A stretch of 50,126 nucleotides of DNA from Actinomycetes bacterium (GCA_023389745.1 JAEWED010000255.1:1-50126); one strand, 5' to 3'. Numbered from the stretch's first letter, positions 40,981 through 50,114 are shown. Program-made: numbers and translations. The notes: a model not told the origin generated them from the sequence alone.

Positions 40981-42383
40981 CAGACGGTCCCCCCGGCGAC
41001 GGGCGCGACGGGCGGCGCGGACGGCGCAGGTTCGCCCAGCAGCGCGGCGAGCTGGTGCCAGGCCTCGCCGGGGGCGTTGCGCTCATCCATGCCCTGGCGC
41101 AGGAACTCGTCGATGCCGGGGCGCAGTGCGAGCACCCGATCGACCAGCGGGTCGGCACCGGCGACGTAGGCGCCGATGTCGACCAGGTCCTTCACGTCGC
41201 GGTGCGCGGCGAGCAGGCGCCGCAGGTCGCGGGCGAGCCGCTGCTGCTCCGAGGTGGTCACCGCGCTCGAGACACGCGACACGCTGTCGAGCACCTCGAT
41301 CGAGGGGAAGTGGCCCGACGACGCGAGCGACCTCGACAGCACGACGTGGCCGTCGAGGATCGACCGGGCGGTGTCGCCGATCGGATCGTTCATGTCGTCG
41401 CCCTCGACGAGCACCGTGTAGATCCCGGTGATCGAGCCGTGCTCCGAGGTGCCGGCCCGTTCGAGCAGGCGGGGCATGAGTGCGAACACCGACGGCGGGT
41501 AGCCCCGGGTCGCCGGCAGCTCACCGGCGGACAGGCCGATCTCCCGCTGCGCCATCGACACGCGGGTCAGGCTGTCCATGAGCAGGTTGACGTGGGCGCC
41601 CTGGTCGCGGAACCACTCGGCGATGCGCGTCGCGACGAACGGCGCGCTGCGACGCACCGGCGCCGGTGCGTCCGAGGTCGCCACCACGACCACCGAGCGG
41701 GCCAGTCCCTCGGGGCCGAGGTCGACGTCCATGAACTCCCGCACCTCACGCCCACGCTCGCCGACGAGCGCCAGGACCGAGATGTCGGCGTCGGTGCCGC
41801 GCACGATCATCGACAGCAGGCTGGACTTGCCGACACCCGAGCCCGCCATGATGCCGACCCGCTGGCCACGTCCGAACGGGACCATCGTGTCGAGCGCCCG
41901 GACACCCAGGTGCACGGGCTCGCGGACGAGCGGACGACGCAGCGGGTCGGGCGTGGCGTGATGCAGCTCCGCCCGTTCCAGGTGGGCGAGCGGGGGTCCG
42001 CCGTCGATCGGTCGGCCGAGGCCGTCGAGCACTCGACCGCGCAGCTCGGCGCCGACCGGCGTGGTGAGCGGCGAGCCCGTCGCACGCACACGGTCACCGA
42101 TGCGCAGTCCCTGCACCTCGTCGAGCACCATCGCCACCGGGCCGCGGTCGCCGAGCGCCACGACCTCGGCGGGCACCGGCTTCGGCGCCGAGCGGGTGCT
42201 GAGCATCATGACCTCGCCGATCGCGGCGTCGACGCCCTCGGTCTCGACGGTCAGTCCCACCACACGTGCGACCCGACCCGACACGTCCGGCGACGCGGCG
42301 GCGACCGTCGCGCTGCGCTGCAGGTCGGCGAGCGCCGGCAGCTCGGGAGCCGGAAGATCGAGCGCGGGCAGGTCGAGGCTCAC
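40980..42383 (-). CDS. fliI: Flagellar export ATPase FliI
   Basis: A 467-residue ATPase from GTG 42383, which overlaps the fliH stop as GTGA and has GGAGG upstream. The F1-type core shows Walker A AGSGVGKS (180-187), the VGERGREVREF stretch, Walker B VNLLMDSLTR and LPATRGYPPSVFALMPRLLE. It forms a hexamer with FliH and FliJ at the export gate and unfolds or delivers substrates. Length fits the family. Confidence 0.97.
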   Translation of the reverse strand: MSLDLPALDLPAPELPALADLQRSATVAAASPDVSGRVARVVGLTVETEGVDAAIGEVMMLSTRSAPKPVPAEVVALGDRGPVAMVLDEVQGLRIGDRVRATGSPLTTPVGAELRGRVLDGLGRPIDGGPPLAHLERAELHHATPDPLRRPLVREPVHLGVRALDTMVPFGRGQRVGIMAGSGVGKSSLLSMIVRGTDADISVLALVGERGREVREFMDVDLGPEGLARSVVVVATSDAPAPVRRSAPFVATRIAEWFRDQGAHVNLLMDSLTRVSMAQREIGLSAGELPATRGYPPSVFALMPRLLERAGTSEHGSITGIYTVLVEGDDMNDPIGDTARSILDGHVVLSRSLASSGHFPSIEVLDSVSRVSSAVTTSEQQRLARDLRRLLAAHRDVKDLVDIGAYVAGADPLVDRVLALRPGIDEFLRQGMDERNAPGEAWHQLAALLGEPAPSAPPVAPVAGGTV

Positions 42384-43231
42384 GGGACGAGCACCTCCCG
42401 GACCCGGGCGAGCGCAGCGCTGACGCTGGTGTCGACGCGGGTCTGGTCGACGTCGAGCAGGCACGATCCGGGTTCGACGTCCGCGTCAGCGACGATCGCC
42501 AGCTCGACACCGGCGAACAGCTCGTCGGCCTCCGCGACCAGACGGGAGGCGTCGTCGGGGTGCAGGCGAACGACCGCGGCGCTGATGGTCTCACCGGCGT
42601 GCGGCAGGGCGGCGACCGCTCGACGGATCGCGTCGGCGCCCGGGTCGGCCGCGGTGTGCAGCTCGCGCTGCAGGACCTGTTCGGCGATGCCGAAGGCGAG
42701 CTCGGTCGCGGCGCGGGCGACCTCGTCGGCGAGCACGTCGAGGCGGGCGCCGTGTTCGGCGACGGCCCCACGCAGCGCTTCGAGCAACCGGCTCGCCTCA
42801 CGCTGACCGGCGTCGAGCGCCTCGGCGCGGCCGGTCTCGAGACCGTCGCGGTAGCCGTCGGCGTGTCCCTCCGCGCGACCGTGGTCGAAGCCCGCCCGGT
42901 GCCCCAGGTCGAACGCGATCGATGCCTCGCGGAGCTCTTCGGCCGCGGCGACGGCTTCCGGGTCCGGTTCGGGCGCCGGCGGCTCGACCTCGACGATGGC
43001 CTCGACGTGCGGGAGCACGACGGGGATCGGCGTCGGCGCGGCGACGACCTCGTGCTGGGCGAGCAGCTCGTCGACCCACGCGGGCAGCGCGCGCTCGACG
43101 GTGTCGCCGCCTGTCGCTCCGTCGAGATGGGCCTCATCGAGATGGGCGACGTCGAGATGCGACAGGTCCTCGAACTCGACCGGACGGATCGAGACGTCGG
43201 CCGGCGCGCACAGGCGGCTCGCGACGGTCAT
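42380..43231 (-). CDS. fliH: Flagellar export regulator FliH
   Basis: A 283-residue protein. The N-terminal 100 residues are acidic and Pro-rich, and a coiled coil follows with a glycine-repeat helix (FDHGRAEGHADGYRDGLETG) typical of FliH. The C-terminal domain (LAFGIAEQVLQRELH and LDVDQTRVDTSVSAALARVR) binds FliI. It overlaps fliG by four bases and fliI by four bases. Confidence 0.88.
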   Translation of the reverse strand: MTVASRLCAPADVSIRPVEFEDLSHLDVAHLDEAHLDGATGGDTVERALPAWVDELLAQHEVVAAPTPIPVVLPHVEAIVEVEPPAPEPDPEAVAAAEELREASIAFDLGHRAGFDHGRAEGHADGYRDGLETGRAEALDAGQREASRLLEALRGAVAEHGARLDVLADEVARAATELAFGIAEQVLQRELHTAADPGADAIRRAVAALPHAGETISAAVVRLHPDDASRLVAEADELFAGVELAIVADADVEPGSCLLDVDQTRVDTSVSAALARVREVLVP

Positions 43232-44265
43232 TCGACGAACTCCTCCATCGAGCGGGCCAGCACGATGTCGCCGGCCTCCTCGAGCTCGCGGATGATGCGC
43301 ACGACCGCGCCCTGAGCCTCTTCCACCGCCGAGAGCCGCACGGAGCCGAGCAGCGAGATGTCCTCGTCGAGCGTCTCGGCAGCGCGCGAGGACAGGTTCG
43401 ACATGACCTTGTCGCGCACCTCGGCGCGCATGCCCTTGAGCGCGAGGGCCAGGTCCTTGGTGTCGACGCGACGCAGGATCTGCTGCACCGCCCGGTCGTC
43501 CAGTCCGATGATGTCCTCGAAGACGAACATCCGCGAGCGGACCTCGTCGGCGAGGTTGGCGTCGTGGTCGTCGAGGCCTTCGAAGATGAGGCGTTCGGTC
43601 GCCCGGTCGGTGCGGTTGAGGACCTCGACGAGCGACTGCACGCCGCCGGCGGTCGACAGGTCGCTCTGCTGGGCGAACGACGCGAGGCGCTTCTCGAGTG
43701 CGTTCTCGACCACGGCGATGATGTCGGGCGACGTGCGGTCCATCGTCGCGACGCGGACCGCGACGTCGCGCTGGGTGTCCTCGGGCAGCCCCGACAGCAC
43801 GAGTGCGGCGGCATCCGGCGCCATGTGGGCCAGCAGCAGCGCGACGGTCTGGGGGTGCTCGTCACGGATGAACGACAGGACCATGCGCGGGTCGATCCGT
43901 CGGACGAACTCGAACGGCGCCGAGACGAACGTGCCCGAGAGCCGCTCGTAGATCTCCTCGGACTTCTCCGCGCCGAGGCTCGCCTCGAGCAGCTCGCGGG
44001 CGACGGTGATGCCGCCGAGTGCGATGTGCCGGCGGGCCTTGGCCGTCACGTCGAACTCGCCGAGCACGCCGTCGACGACCTCGGGTGGCACGTCACCGAG
44101 TCGGGCCACCTCGGCCATGATCTCGGTGATCTCGCTCTCGTGCATCTCGCGCAGCACCTTCGCCGCGCGCTCGGTGCCGAGCGTCATGAGCAGCACCGCG
44201 GACTTCTGGGTGCCGGTCAGCTGGTCGGCCGACACGATCGCTCGTGCGTCGGTCGTGGTGCTCAT
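43228..44265 (-). CDS. fliG: Flagellar motor switch protein FliG
   Basis: A 345-residue C-ring protein. It has the N-domain that binds FliF (TGTQKSAVLLMTLGTERAAK), the middle EHPQTVALLLAHM motif, and the C-terminal torque domain with charged residues (LKGMRAEVRDKVMSNLSSRA and the end VRIIRELEEAGDIVLARS). Length and order match the family. It converts stator force to rotation. The ATG overlaps the fliF stop (ATGA). Confidence 0.97.
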   Translation of the reverse strand: MSTTTDARAIVSADQLTGTQKSAVLLMTLGTERAAKVLREMHESEITEIMAEVARLGDVPPEVVDGVLGEFDVTAKARRHIALGGITVARELLEASLGAEKSEEIYERLSGTFVSAPFEFVRRIDPRMVLSFIRDEHPQTVALLLAHMAPDAAALVLSGLPEDTQRDVAVRVATMDRTSPDIIAVVENALEKRLASFAQQSDLSTAGGVQSLVEVLNRTDRATERLIFEGLDDHDANLADEVRSRMFVFEDIIGLDDRAVQQILRRVDTKDLALALKGMRAEVRDKVMSNLSSRAAETLDEDISLLGSVRLSAVEEAQGAVVRIIRELEEAGDIVLARSMEEFVE

Positions 44266-46025
44266 CGGCTCGCCCCTCGTCGGTCACCCAGCCAGTTGCG
44301 CAGCAGTGCCGCGACCTCGTCGGGCTGGTGCTCGATCAGCTGCGCGAGGTGCTCGTCGCGCTGCTCGCGCTGGCGGTGCTCGGCGGTGATCGCTGCCTGT
44401 TCGAAGACCAGCGGTGCGAGCACCAGGTCGCCCTCGTCCTCGTCGATCTCGCCCTCGAACAGCTCGACGTCCTCCTCGGCGACCGAGAGCTCGACGACGT
44501 CACCGTCGTCGGCCTCGTCGAGCAGCGAGCTCGGCGCCGGCGGCAGTTCGGGCGGGTCGGTGAACATCGCCTCGAGCTCGTCGCCACGGCGGTGGCGTCG
44601 AGCGGCCCAGCGGTAGCTGAGCGCCGCGGCGATCAGCAGCAGCACCAGCGCCACGACCACGGTGATGTCGCGGATCGTGTCACGACGTTCCGCGGCCGCC
44701 TCGGCGGCTTCGGCGGCCTCGAGCTCGCGCTGCGCGGCCTGCTGCGAGGTGCGGTCGAAGGGCATGCGGGTCACGCTGAGCACGTCGCCGCGGTCCTCCT
44801 TGATCCCTGCTCCGGCAGCGAGTGCGACGCTCAGCTCGGCGGCCTGCTCGGCGGTGATCGCCGATTCGTCGACGATGACCGCGACCGACAGGTTCTCGAT
44901 CGCGCCGGGAGCGGTGTTCGTGGACTCGACGACACGGTTGACGGCGTAGCGCACGTCGGCCTCGTCGAGGGAGTACTCGGAGTCGCCGGCCGCACCGGCG
45001 ACCGCCGGGGTGTCGGGCCCGAGCACGCCGGAGTCCGCGGGGTTGGCGCCGGCGAAGGTCTCGTTGCGGACCGACTCCTCGAGGGTGAGCTGCTCGCCCG
45101 CCGAGTTCGGCTCGGGTGCCTCGAAGGTCTCGCGTGAGGTGTTGGTCTCGTCGAAGTCGAGATCCGCGCTGACGGTCACCCGGGAGCTGTCGACGCCGAC
45201 GACGCCGGCGAGCATGCTCTCGAGCGACGCCTGCAGGTCCGCCTCGAAGCGGGCGGTCTGCTTCTGGCGCTGGCCGTCACCGTTCTCGCCCGACACTCCC
45301 TGGCCGGGCGCCGCGAGCACGTTGCCCTCGGCATCCGCCACCGTGACCGCTTCGGGGGTCAGGCCCTCGATGCTCGACGACACCAGGTTGGTGATCGCCC
45401 GGACCTGGTCGTCGGAGAGCATCTGGCCGGGGCGGGTCCGCACCAGCACGCTGGCCGACGCCTGCTTGTCGTCGATGGCGAACACCTCGTCGGCCGGCAG
45501 CGCCAGGTGCACGACCGCGGTCTCGACGGGTTCGAGCGCCTTGATGGTCGAGGCGAGCTCGCCCTCCATGGCGCGCTGGTAGCCGACGCGCTGGCCGAAC
45601 TCCGAGGTGGTCAGGCCCTGGCTGTCGAGCACGCCGTAGCCGACCTTGCCCTCGCTGGGCAGCGCCGTGTCCGACAGCGAGAGTCGGGTGTCGTAGACCC
45701 GGTCGGCGGGCACGAGGATCGTCGAGCCGCCCGCGCCGAGCTGGTGGGGCACACCCTCCTCCTCGAGCGCGCTGACGATCGCGTTGCCGTCCTCGGGCGA
45801 CAGGTCGGTGTAGAGCGGCGCCCAGTCCCCTCCGCCGGTCATCTTCGACACGAGCACGACGCCGAGCACGACGCCCAGCACCGCGACACCCGCGACGATC
45901 TTCTGGGTGCGCGTGTAGCCCGACGCCATGCGCAGGACGCGGTCCTTGAACCCCGTGGGCTCGTCACCGCCGGGGCGCCAGGTCGGATCGCCGTCGGTCT
46001 CGGTCGGGCTGCCCGACACGGTCAT
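44262..46025 (-). CDS. fliF: Flagellar MS-ring protein FliF
   Basis: A 587-residue ring protein. It has helices near 43-62 (KIVAGVAVLGVVLGVVLVSK) and about 455-475 (TVVVALVLLLIAAALSYRWA), with the periplasmic-type ring domains between (WAPLYTDLSPEDGNAIVSAL; YQRAMEGELASTIKALEPVE). The cytoplasmic end HLAQLIEHQPDEVAALLRNW binds FliG. ATG 46025 overlaps the fliE stop (TGATG); a GTG three bases upstream is an equal alternative. Confidence 0.96.
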   Translation of the reverse strand: MTVSGSPTETDGDPTWRPGGDEPTGFKDRVLRMASGYTRTQKIVAGVAVLGVVLGVVLVSKMTGGGDWAPLYTDLSPEDGNAIVSALEEEGVPHQLGAGGSTILVPADRVYDTRLSLSDTALPSEGKVGYGVLDSQGLTTSEFGQRVGYQRAMEGELASTIKALEPVETAVVHLALPADEVFAIDDKQASASVLVRTRPGQMLSDDQVRAITNLVSSSIEGLTPEAVTVADAEGNVLAAPGQGVSGENGDGQRQKQTARFEADLQASLESMLAGVVGVDSSRVTVSADLDFDETNTSRETFEAPEPNSAGEQLTLEESVRNETFAGANPADSGVLGPDTPAVAGAAGDSEYSLDEADVRYAVNRVVESTNTAPGAIENLSVAVIVDESAITAEQAAELSVALAAGAGIKEDRGDVLSVTRMPFDRTSQQAAQRELEAAEAAEAAAERRDTIRDITVVVALVLLLIAAALSYRWAARRHRRGDELEAMFTDPPELPPAPSSLLDEADDGDVVELSVAEEDVELFEGEIDEDEGDLVLAPLVFEQAAITAEHRQREQRDEHLAQLIEHQPDEVAALLRNWLGDRRGASR

Positions 46026-46348
46026 CACAGCTGCATCCTCATGATCTCGTTGAAGGACTCGAGCGCACGGTTGCGGACCGCCACGGTCAGCTGCGTCGTG
46101 AGCTGGGTCTCGGTCGAGGCGACCATCAGGTCCTCGATGCGGTTCAGGTCACCGGTGGCGGCAGCCCGGGCAAGCTCGTCGGTGGTGCGTTCCGAGGCCT
46201 GCAGGTTGTCGAGCGCCCCGGTGAGGGCGGTGCCGAAGTCGGTGGCGGTGCCGGTCGGCGTCGCCTCGTCGGTCGCAGGGGTCCGGGTCAGCGCGGTGAT
46301 CGGCGCAGCGCCCGCGGCGATCGGCGAGATGGGAGGGATGATGGGCAT
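46025..46348 (-). CDS. fliE: MS-ring/rod junction protein FliE
   Basis: A 107-residue protein. The C-terminal half LMVASTETQLTTQLTVAVRN and the close RALESFNEIMRMQL are the FliE signature. It joins the MS ring to the proximal rod. Its ATG overlaps the flgC stop by one base, and its stop overlaps fliF. Confidence 0.94.
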   Translation of the reverse strand: MPIIPPISPIAAGAAPITALTRTPATDEATPTGTATDFGTALTGALDNLQASERTTDELARAAATGDLNRIEDLMVASTETQLTTQLTVAVRNRALESFNEIMRMQL

Positions 46349-46794
46349 CAGGCTCTCCCGATGTCGAGGGCACGCAGGTAGGTGTCCCGTGCTCGTTCGA
46401 AGACGTTGACGTTCGCCGAGTAGGCACGCTGGGCGATGATCAGGTTCGTCATCTGGGTGGCCATGTCGATGTCCGGGACGCGGACCATGCCGTCGGCGTC
46501 GGCGTACGGGTGATCGGGCTGGTAGACCATCCGGCCGTTCGGGTCGCCGAACTCGACGCCGCTCACGTAGGCGCCGTCACCGATGCCCGAGGCGCCGGGT
46601 CCGCCGGCGGCCGACGCGCCGGTCGCGCCGCCGTTCGAGGACTGCGCCACGACGTAGCGCTCCTGGAACGCGGCCTGTCCGGCCGGGTTGATCGTGTTGA
46701 CGTTGGCGATGTTGTCCGACAGCGCGTCGATCCAGGTCTGGTAGACGCGCATGCCCGAGGCCGGCGCGCCGAGCGAGGAGAAGGGTCCGGACAT
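46348..46794 (-). CDS. flgC: Proximal rod protein FlgC
   Basis: A 148-residue rod protein. The N-terminus GMRVYQTWIDALSDNIANVN and C-terminus MTNLIIAQRAYSANVNVFER are the rod-family signature. The middle has YVSGVEFGDPNGRMVYQPDH, a FlgC mark. It lies 8 bases after flgB; GGAGG is present upstream. Confidence 0.96.
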   Translation of the reverse strand: MSGPFSSLGAPASGMRVYQTWIDALSDNIANVNTINPAGQAAFQERYVVAQSSNGGATGASAAGGPGASGIGDGAYVSGVEFGDPNGRMVYQPDHPYADADGMVRVPDIDMATQMTNLIIAQRAYSANVNVFERARDTYLRALDIGRA

Positions 46795-46801
46795 GACGGC
46801 C

Positions 46802-47143
46802 TCAGCCTCCGATCGCCGTGCGGAGCACGTTGAACTTGGCGTTGATCATCTGGACGGCGAGCTGGTGGCGCAGCGACGTGTCGGTCAGCACGGTGACCTG
46901 GTCGGCCACGTCGACGTTGTTGCCGTTGAGGCGGGTCGGAGCGACCGAGGTCTCGGTGTCGATCGACAGGCGTCCGGGACGACCGTTCTCGACGGCGTCG
47001 CGCAACGAGTCCTCGAACGAGACCACGTTGGCCTGGAACCCCGGAGTCTCGACGTTCGCGATGTTGTCCTCTGCGGCCCGACGGCGAGCGTCGAGTCCCC
47101 ACAGGGATGCCTGGAGCGTGCGGATGGTCAGGTCGGAGACCAC
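46802..47143 (-). CDS. flgB: Proximal rod protein FlgB
   Basis: A 113-residue rod protein from GTG 47143, chosen because GAGG lies 6 bases upstream; a longer frame adds 31 Arg/Pro-rich residues unlike FlgB. The features are LDARRRAAEDNIANVETPGF near the start and QLAVQMINAKFNVLRTAIGG at the end. It is the first gene after a strong palindrome, so the main flagellar basal-body transcript probably begins in 47144-47290, though no clear promoter could be picked. Confidence 0.93.
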   Translation of the reverse strand: MVSDLTIRTLQASLWGLDARRRAAEDNIANVETPGFQANVVSFEDSLRDAVENGRPGRLSIDTETSVAPTRLNGNNVDVADQVTVLTDTSLRHQLAVQMINAKFNVLRTAIGG

Positions 47144-47291
47144 GAGGAACCTCGCAGAGAGAGTGTCGACCGCCGATCCGTGGCGTGGTGCTCGAGCCGT
47201 CCGTGCTCGCCCGGGAATCGGAGTCGCACACGTCACGATGAGGACTCGTCAGGAATTCTCGGATCTCACCCCGCCCCACGACCGCCGACGA

Positions 47292-47345
47292 TCGAAATGA
47301 CACCTGTTTTCGCTGCGATCGCAGCGAAAACAGGTGTCATTTCGA
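47292..47345. terminator. 54-bp perfect palindrome upstream of flgB
   Basis: The 27-base arms 47292-47318 and 47319-47345 are exact inverted copies with no spacer. The centre is CGCTGCGATCGCAGCG, flanked by TTTT/AAAA. It lies 58 bases after the stop of the small gene at 47404 and about 150 bases before flgB. A terminator that separates the fliD operon from the basal-body operon is the simplest reading. Confidence 0.75.
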
Positions 47346-47403
47346 ACCCTTCGGAGCGGGTCAGGTGGCCTGCAGAGCGGGTCAGGGGGCCCTGCGGAGC
47401 GGG

Positions 47404-47709
47404 TCAGACCAGGTGGCCGACGGCGGGCGTGGTGCCCTGGGCATCGTCGGTCCACGCGCCCCGCGGAGCCGTTCTGCGCCGCAGCGTCACGAGCTCCGCG
47501 TCGAGCTCGACCATCTCGCCGCGGACCGACTCGGCCCGCGCCGCGCACTCGGCGAGCAGCTGCTCGGCCCGGGCGCGCAACGACTCCGGCAGCGGGCCCA
47601 GACCATCGGGTCCGTCGATCGCCGGCGGGACGAAGTCCTCGCCCCGGCGCGTGGCTCGGTCGAACGCGTCGAGCACGTCGGCCCAGCGCTGCGTCGTGTC
47701 GACGCTCAT
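47404..47709 (-). CDS. Small unknown protein in the fliT position
   Basis: A 101-residue protein, MSVDTTQRWADVLDAFDRAT, mostly helical and charged (ARAEQLLAECAARAESVRGE and LDAELVTLRRRT). No domain was recognised. It overlaps fliS as ATGA, in the place where fliT, the FliD chaperone, stands in other bacteria. Its size and helical nature suit a FliT-like export chaperone, but no sequence signature supports that. Confidence 0.65.
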   Translation of the reverse strand: MSVDTTQRWADVLDAFDRATRRGEDFVPPAIDGPDGLGPLPESLRARAEQLLAECAARAESVRGEMVELDAELVTLRRRTAPRGAWTDDAQGTTPAVGHLV

Positions 47710-48134
47710 CCGACGGCGTCGAACGCGAGGTGTCCCTCACGCTCGGTCGGGCGGACGACTTTCGCGGCCTCGTCCTGCCAGATCTTCGTCCAGGCCTCAC
47801 GCAGCGGGTCGGTGGCGACCCGGCAGTCGTGGATCGCCTGCAGGTCCTGGTGCAGGTTGGCCCGCACAAGCCGCGCCTGCAGGTACACGTAGATCGACGA
47901 CAGCTCGGCGGCGGCGTCCCACGCATCGGGGTCGAGGGCGGTCTCGAGCTCGGTCACGATCTCCTGCGCGTGCACCAGCGCGAAGCTGGCGCTGGCACGG
48001 TCGCCGGTGCGGATCGAGTCGGCGGCGTCGTCGAGGTCCCTGATCAGCCGGTCGTAGAGCATGACCAGCAGTCGGACGGGCGACACGACCGCCTCGGTGG
48101 TCCGGAAGGCGGCGGCACGTTGGTAGGTCGACAT
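47706..48134 (-). CDS. fliS: Flagellin export chaperone FliS
   Basis: A 142-residue helical protein. The start MSTYQRAAAFRTTEAVVSPV and VRLLVMLYDRLIRDLDDAAD are diagnostic, as is YVYLQARLVRANLHQD. FliS binds the C-terminus of flagellin and keeps it unfolded for export. The ATG 48134 overlaps the fliD stop (TGATG); longer in-frame sequence upstream is fliD in shadow. Confidence 0.95.
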   Translation of the reverse strand: MSTYQRAAAFRTTEAVVSPVRLLVMLYDRLIRDLDDAADSIRTGDRASASFALVHAQEIVTELETALDPDAWDAAAELSSIYVYLQARLVRANLHQDLQAIHDCRVATDPLREAWTKIWQDEAAKVVRPTEREGHLAFDAVG

Positions 48135-49987
48135 CACGAGCTCCCACTGTTCGCTGTCAGGCTGCCGAGCTGTCCGGCGAGCCAACTGCTCTGGTCCTTC
48201 AACTTCCCGAGGGTCACCTCGAGGCTCGTCCAGTACGTCCGAAGACGCGCTTCCCGGGCCGCGAGGCGGGTGTCGAAGTCCGCGATCGACCGGCCCAGGG
48301 TGTCGATGCGGTTCTTGCGACCGTTCTCGGCCGCCGTCAGGTAGCCGTCGACGAGGTCGTTGGCGCTGGTCACCATCGTGGCGAGCCGCTGGGCGACCCC
48401 GGCGGAGTAGTCGACGGTCCCGAGGGACCCTGTGGCCGTGCCGGTGACGTTGACCGTGAGGCCGCCGAGCGTGCCGTGGGTGAACGCGACCTGCAGCTGC
48501 TGGCCCGTGCCCACCGCAGCGACGCCGCCGATGGTGCCGGCGACGTCGACGCCCTGGTGCGAGGTGAAGTCCACGCCGTCCCACGCGACCTCGAAGCGCT
48601 GCGAGGAGCCGTGGGCCCGGCTGGTGAGCGACAGTCCCCCGCCGTCCTCGGCGACGTCGAGCTGCAGCCCTGCCTGGTCGAGCGCCTGCTGCAGTCCGGC
48701 CGCGGCGTCGGCGGCGGACTCGCCGGCTCCGATCTCGTGCTCGACGAGCACGGTGCCCACCCGGACCGCGACGGTGGTCGCGCTGCCGAGCGGCCAGCCG
48801 CCGGTCAGACCGGTCGTGGTGGCCTGCTGCGCCGCGGTGGTGATCTCGACGGCGTAGCTGCCGCTGCGGGCACGACCGCCGGCGGACACGAACGAGACGT
48901 CACCCGTCGTCGCACCGTGCTGGCTGAACAGGTTGCGCACGGCGGTCGGATCCGCGGCGTACGCCTTGGCGAACTTGTCGGCGTCGAAGCTGAGGCGGCC
49001 GCTGCGGTCGAGCGACACACCCGCGGCGCCGGCGGAGCCGAGGCTCGACGCACCGACCGCGTTCGCGACGGACCGGGAGATCTCCTGCGCGGCCCGGCGC
49101 AGCGTGGCGTCGCCGTTGAGCGATGCGCCGGTCTTGGTCTCGGCGTTGAACGCGGTGCGCAGCGAGATCTCGCTCAACGCCGCGTTGGCCGCTTCGACGA
49201 GGGCCTTCACCGCGTCCGACAGGGCGGTGACGTTCTCGGCGACGTTGACGGTGACCGGTGCGGCCGACACGGTGACAGCGGTGACCGACACGCCGGGCAT
49301 CAGGTCCGAGAACGTGTTGGACGACGACGTGACGCTGTACGCACCCGGTCCGGTGCCGATGGTCAGCTGCGCGTCGACGCCCTGGGTCGTGACGACGGTG
49401 CCGCCGACCGACGGGTCGAGCCCGTCGACGGTGAAGTCGGACGCCGCGCCCGTCGAGGTCGCGGTCATCTGCAGGCGGAACCCGGAGCCGGTGTTGACCG
49501 TCGTGGCCCGGACGCCCAGGCCCGCGCCGTTGATCGCGGCGGCGACCTCCTGGAGCGTGCCACCGCCGACGTCGATGGACTGCGGACCGGCGCCGTCGCC
49601 GAGGTCGATCGAGATGGTGCCGCCCGAGGCGATGACCGTCGAGGTCGCGGCGATCGTGGTCGCGCTCGACAGCCCGTGGGCGGTGGCGACCCGGTCAACG
49701 CTGAACGTCAGCGACCCGACCGTGGCGGTCGAGGTCGCGCTCACGGTCGCGCTCGAGGTGTTGGTGGAGCTGGCGGTGCGCTGGTTCCACTTGGAGGCCG
49801 TGGCGAGTGCGTTGGCCGCGGTCCCGAGCGCCGAGAGCTTGGCGCGCACCGAGGCGTACGAGCTCAGCTGGTTCTTGGCCGTCTCCTGGCGGGCGACCAT
49901 GGCGTCCTGGGGGAGCTTCTCGATCGCCATGAGGCTGGCGATGATCTCGGTGGTGTTCAGTCCGCTGACGAGTCCGTCGATGGCCAC
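48134..49987 (-). CDS. fliD: Filament cap protein FliD
   Basis: A 617-residue cap protein. The start is GTG 49987 (VAIDGLVSGLNTTEIIASLM), with AAGGAGGG about 8 bases upstream. The N-terminal FliD domain has IASLMAIEKLPQDAMVARQE, KNQLSSYASVRAKLSALGTA. The C-terminal domain ends with the coiled-coil pair LAAREARLRTYWTSLEVTLG and LKDQSSWLAGQLGSL. It caps the growing filament and folds exported flagellin. It is the first flagellar gene transcribed in this window. Confidence 0.96.
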   Translation of the reverse strand: MAIDGLVSGLNTTEIIASLMAIEKLPQDAMVARQETAKNQLSSYASVRAKLSALGTAANALATASKWNQRTASSTNTSSATVSATSTATVGSLTFSVDRVATAHGLSSATTIAATSTVIASGGTISIDLGDGAGPQSIDVGGGTLQEVAAAINGAGLGVRATTVNTGSGFRLQMTATSTGAASDFTVDGLDPSVGGTVVTTQGVDAQLTIGTGPGAYSVTSSSNTFSDLMPGVSVTAVTVSAAPVTVNVAENVTALSDAVKALVEAANAALSEISLRTAFNAETKTGASLNGDATLRRAAQEISRSVANAVGASSLGSAGAAGVSLDRSGRLSFDADKFAKAYAADPTAVRNLFSQHGATTGDVSFVSAGGRARSGSYAVEITTAAQQATTTGLTGGWPLGSATTVAVRVGTVLVEHEIGAGESAADAAAGLQQALDQAGLQLDVAEDGGGLSLTSRAHGSSQRFEVAWDGVDFTSHQGVDVAGTIGGVAAVGTGQQLQVAFTHGTLGGLTVNVTGTATGSLGTVDYSAGVAQRLATMVTSANDLVDGYLTAAENGRKNRIDTLGRSIADFDTRLAAREARLRTYWTSLEVTLGKLKDQSSWLAGQLGSLTANSGSS

Positions 49988-50000
49988 GTGACATGCCCTC

Positions 50001-50036
50001 CTTCTGTCTGATCTCGGCCTTCTGTCTGATCCGGGC
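50001..50036. repeat. 18-bp tandem repeat upstream of fliD
   Basis: CTTCTGTCTGATCTCGGC (50001-50018) is followed at once by CTTCTGTCTGATCCGGGC (50019-50036), 16 of 18 bases alike. It covers the region just upstream of the fliD ribosome-binding site. Confidence 0.8.
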
Positions 50037-50114
50037 CTGGGTGGTCGTGGGGGCGGTCGAGGGGAGAGAGGTGTGCAAAGGGGTCGGGGCGGTCCCGGGC
50101 ATAGCGGCCCCCGA

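Noticed and set aside
40493..41158. N-terminal extension of the wall hydrolase by 222 codons
   Set aside because: It overlaps fliJ and fliI in another frame and is Arg/Pro-rich. ATG 40492 overlaps the fliJ stop as ATGA.
47144..47290. Search for a SigD/FliA-type promoter before flgB
   Set aside because: No TAAA-N15-GCCGATAA-like pair or convincing -35/-10 was found by eye, so no promoter is annotated.
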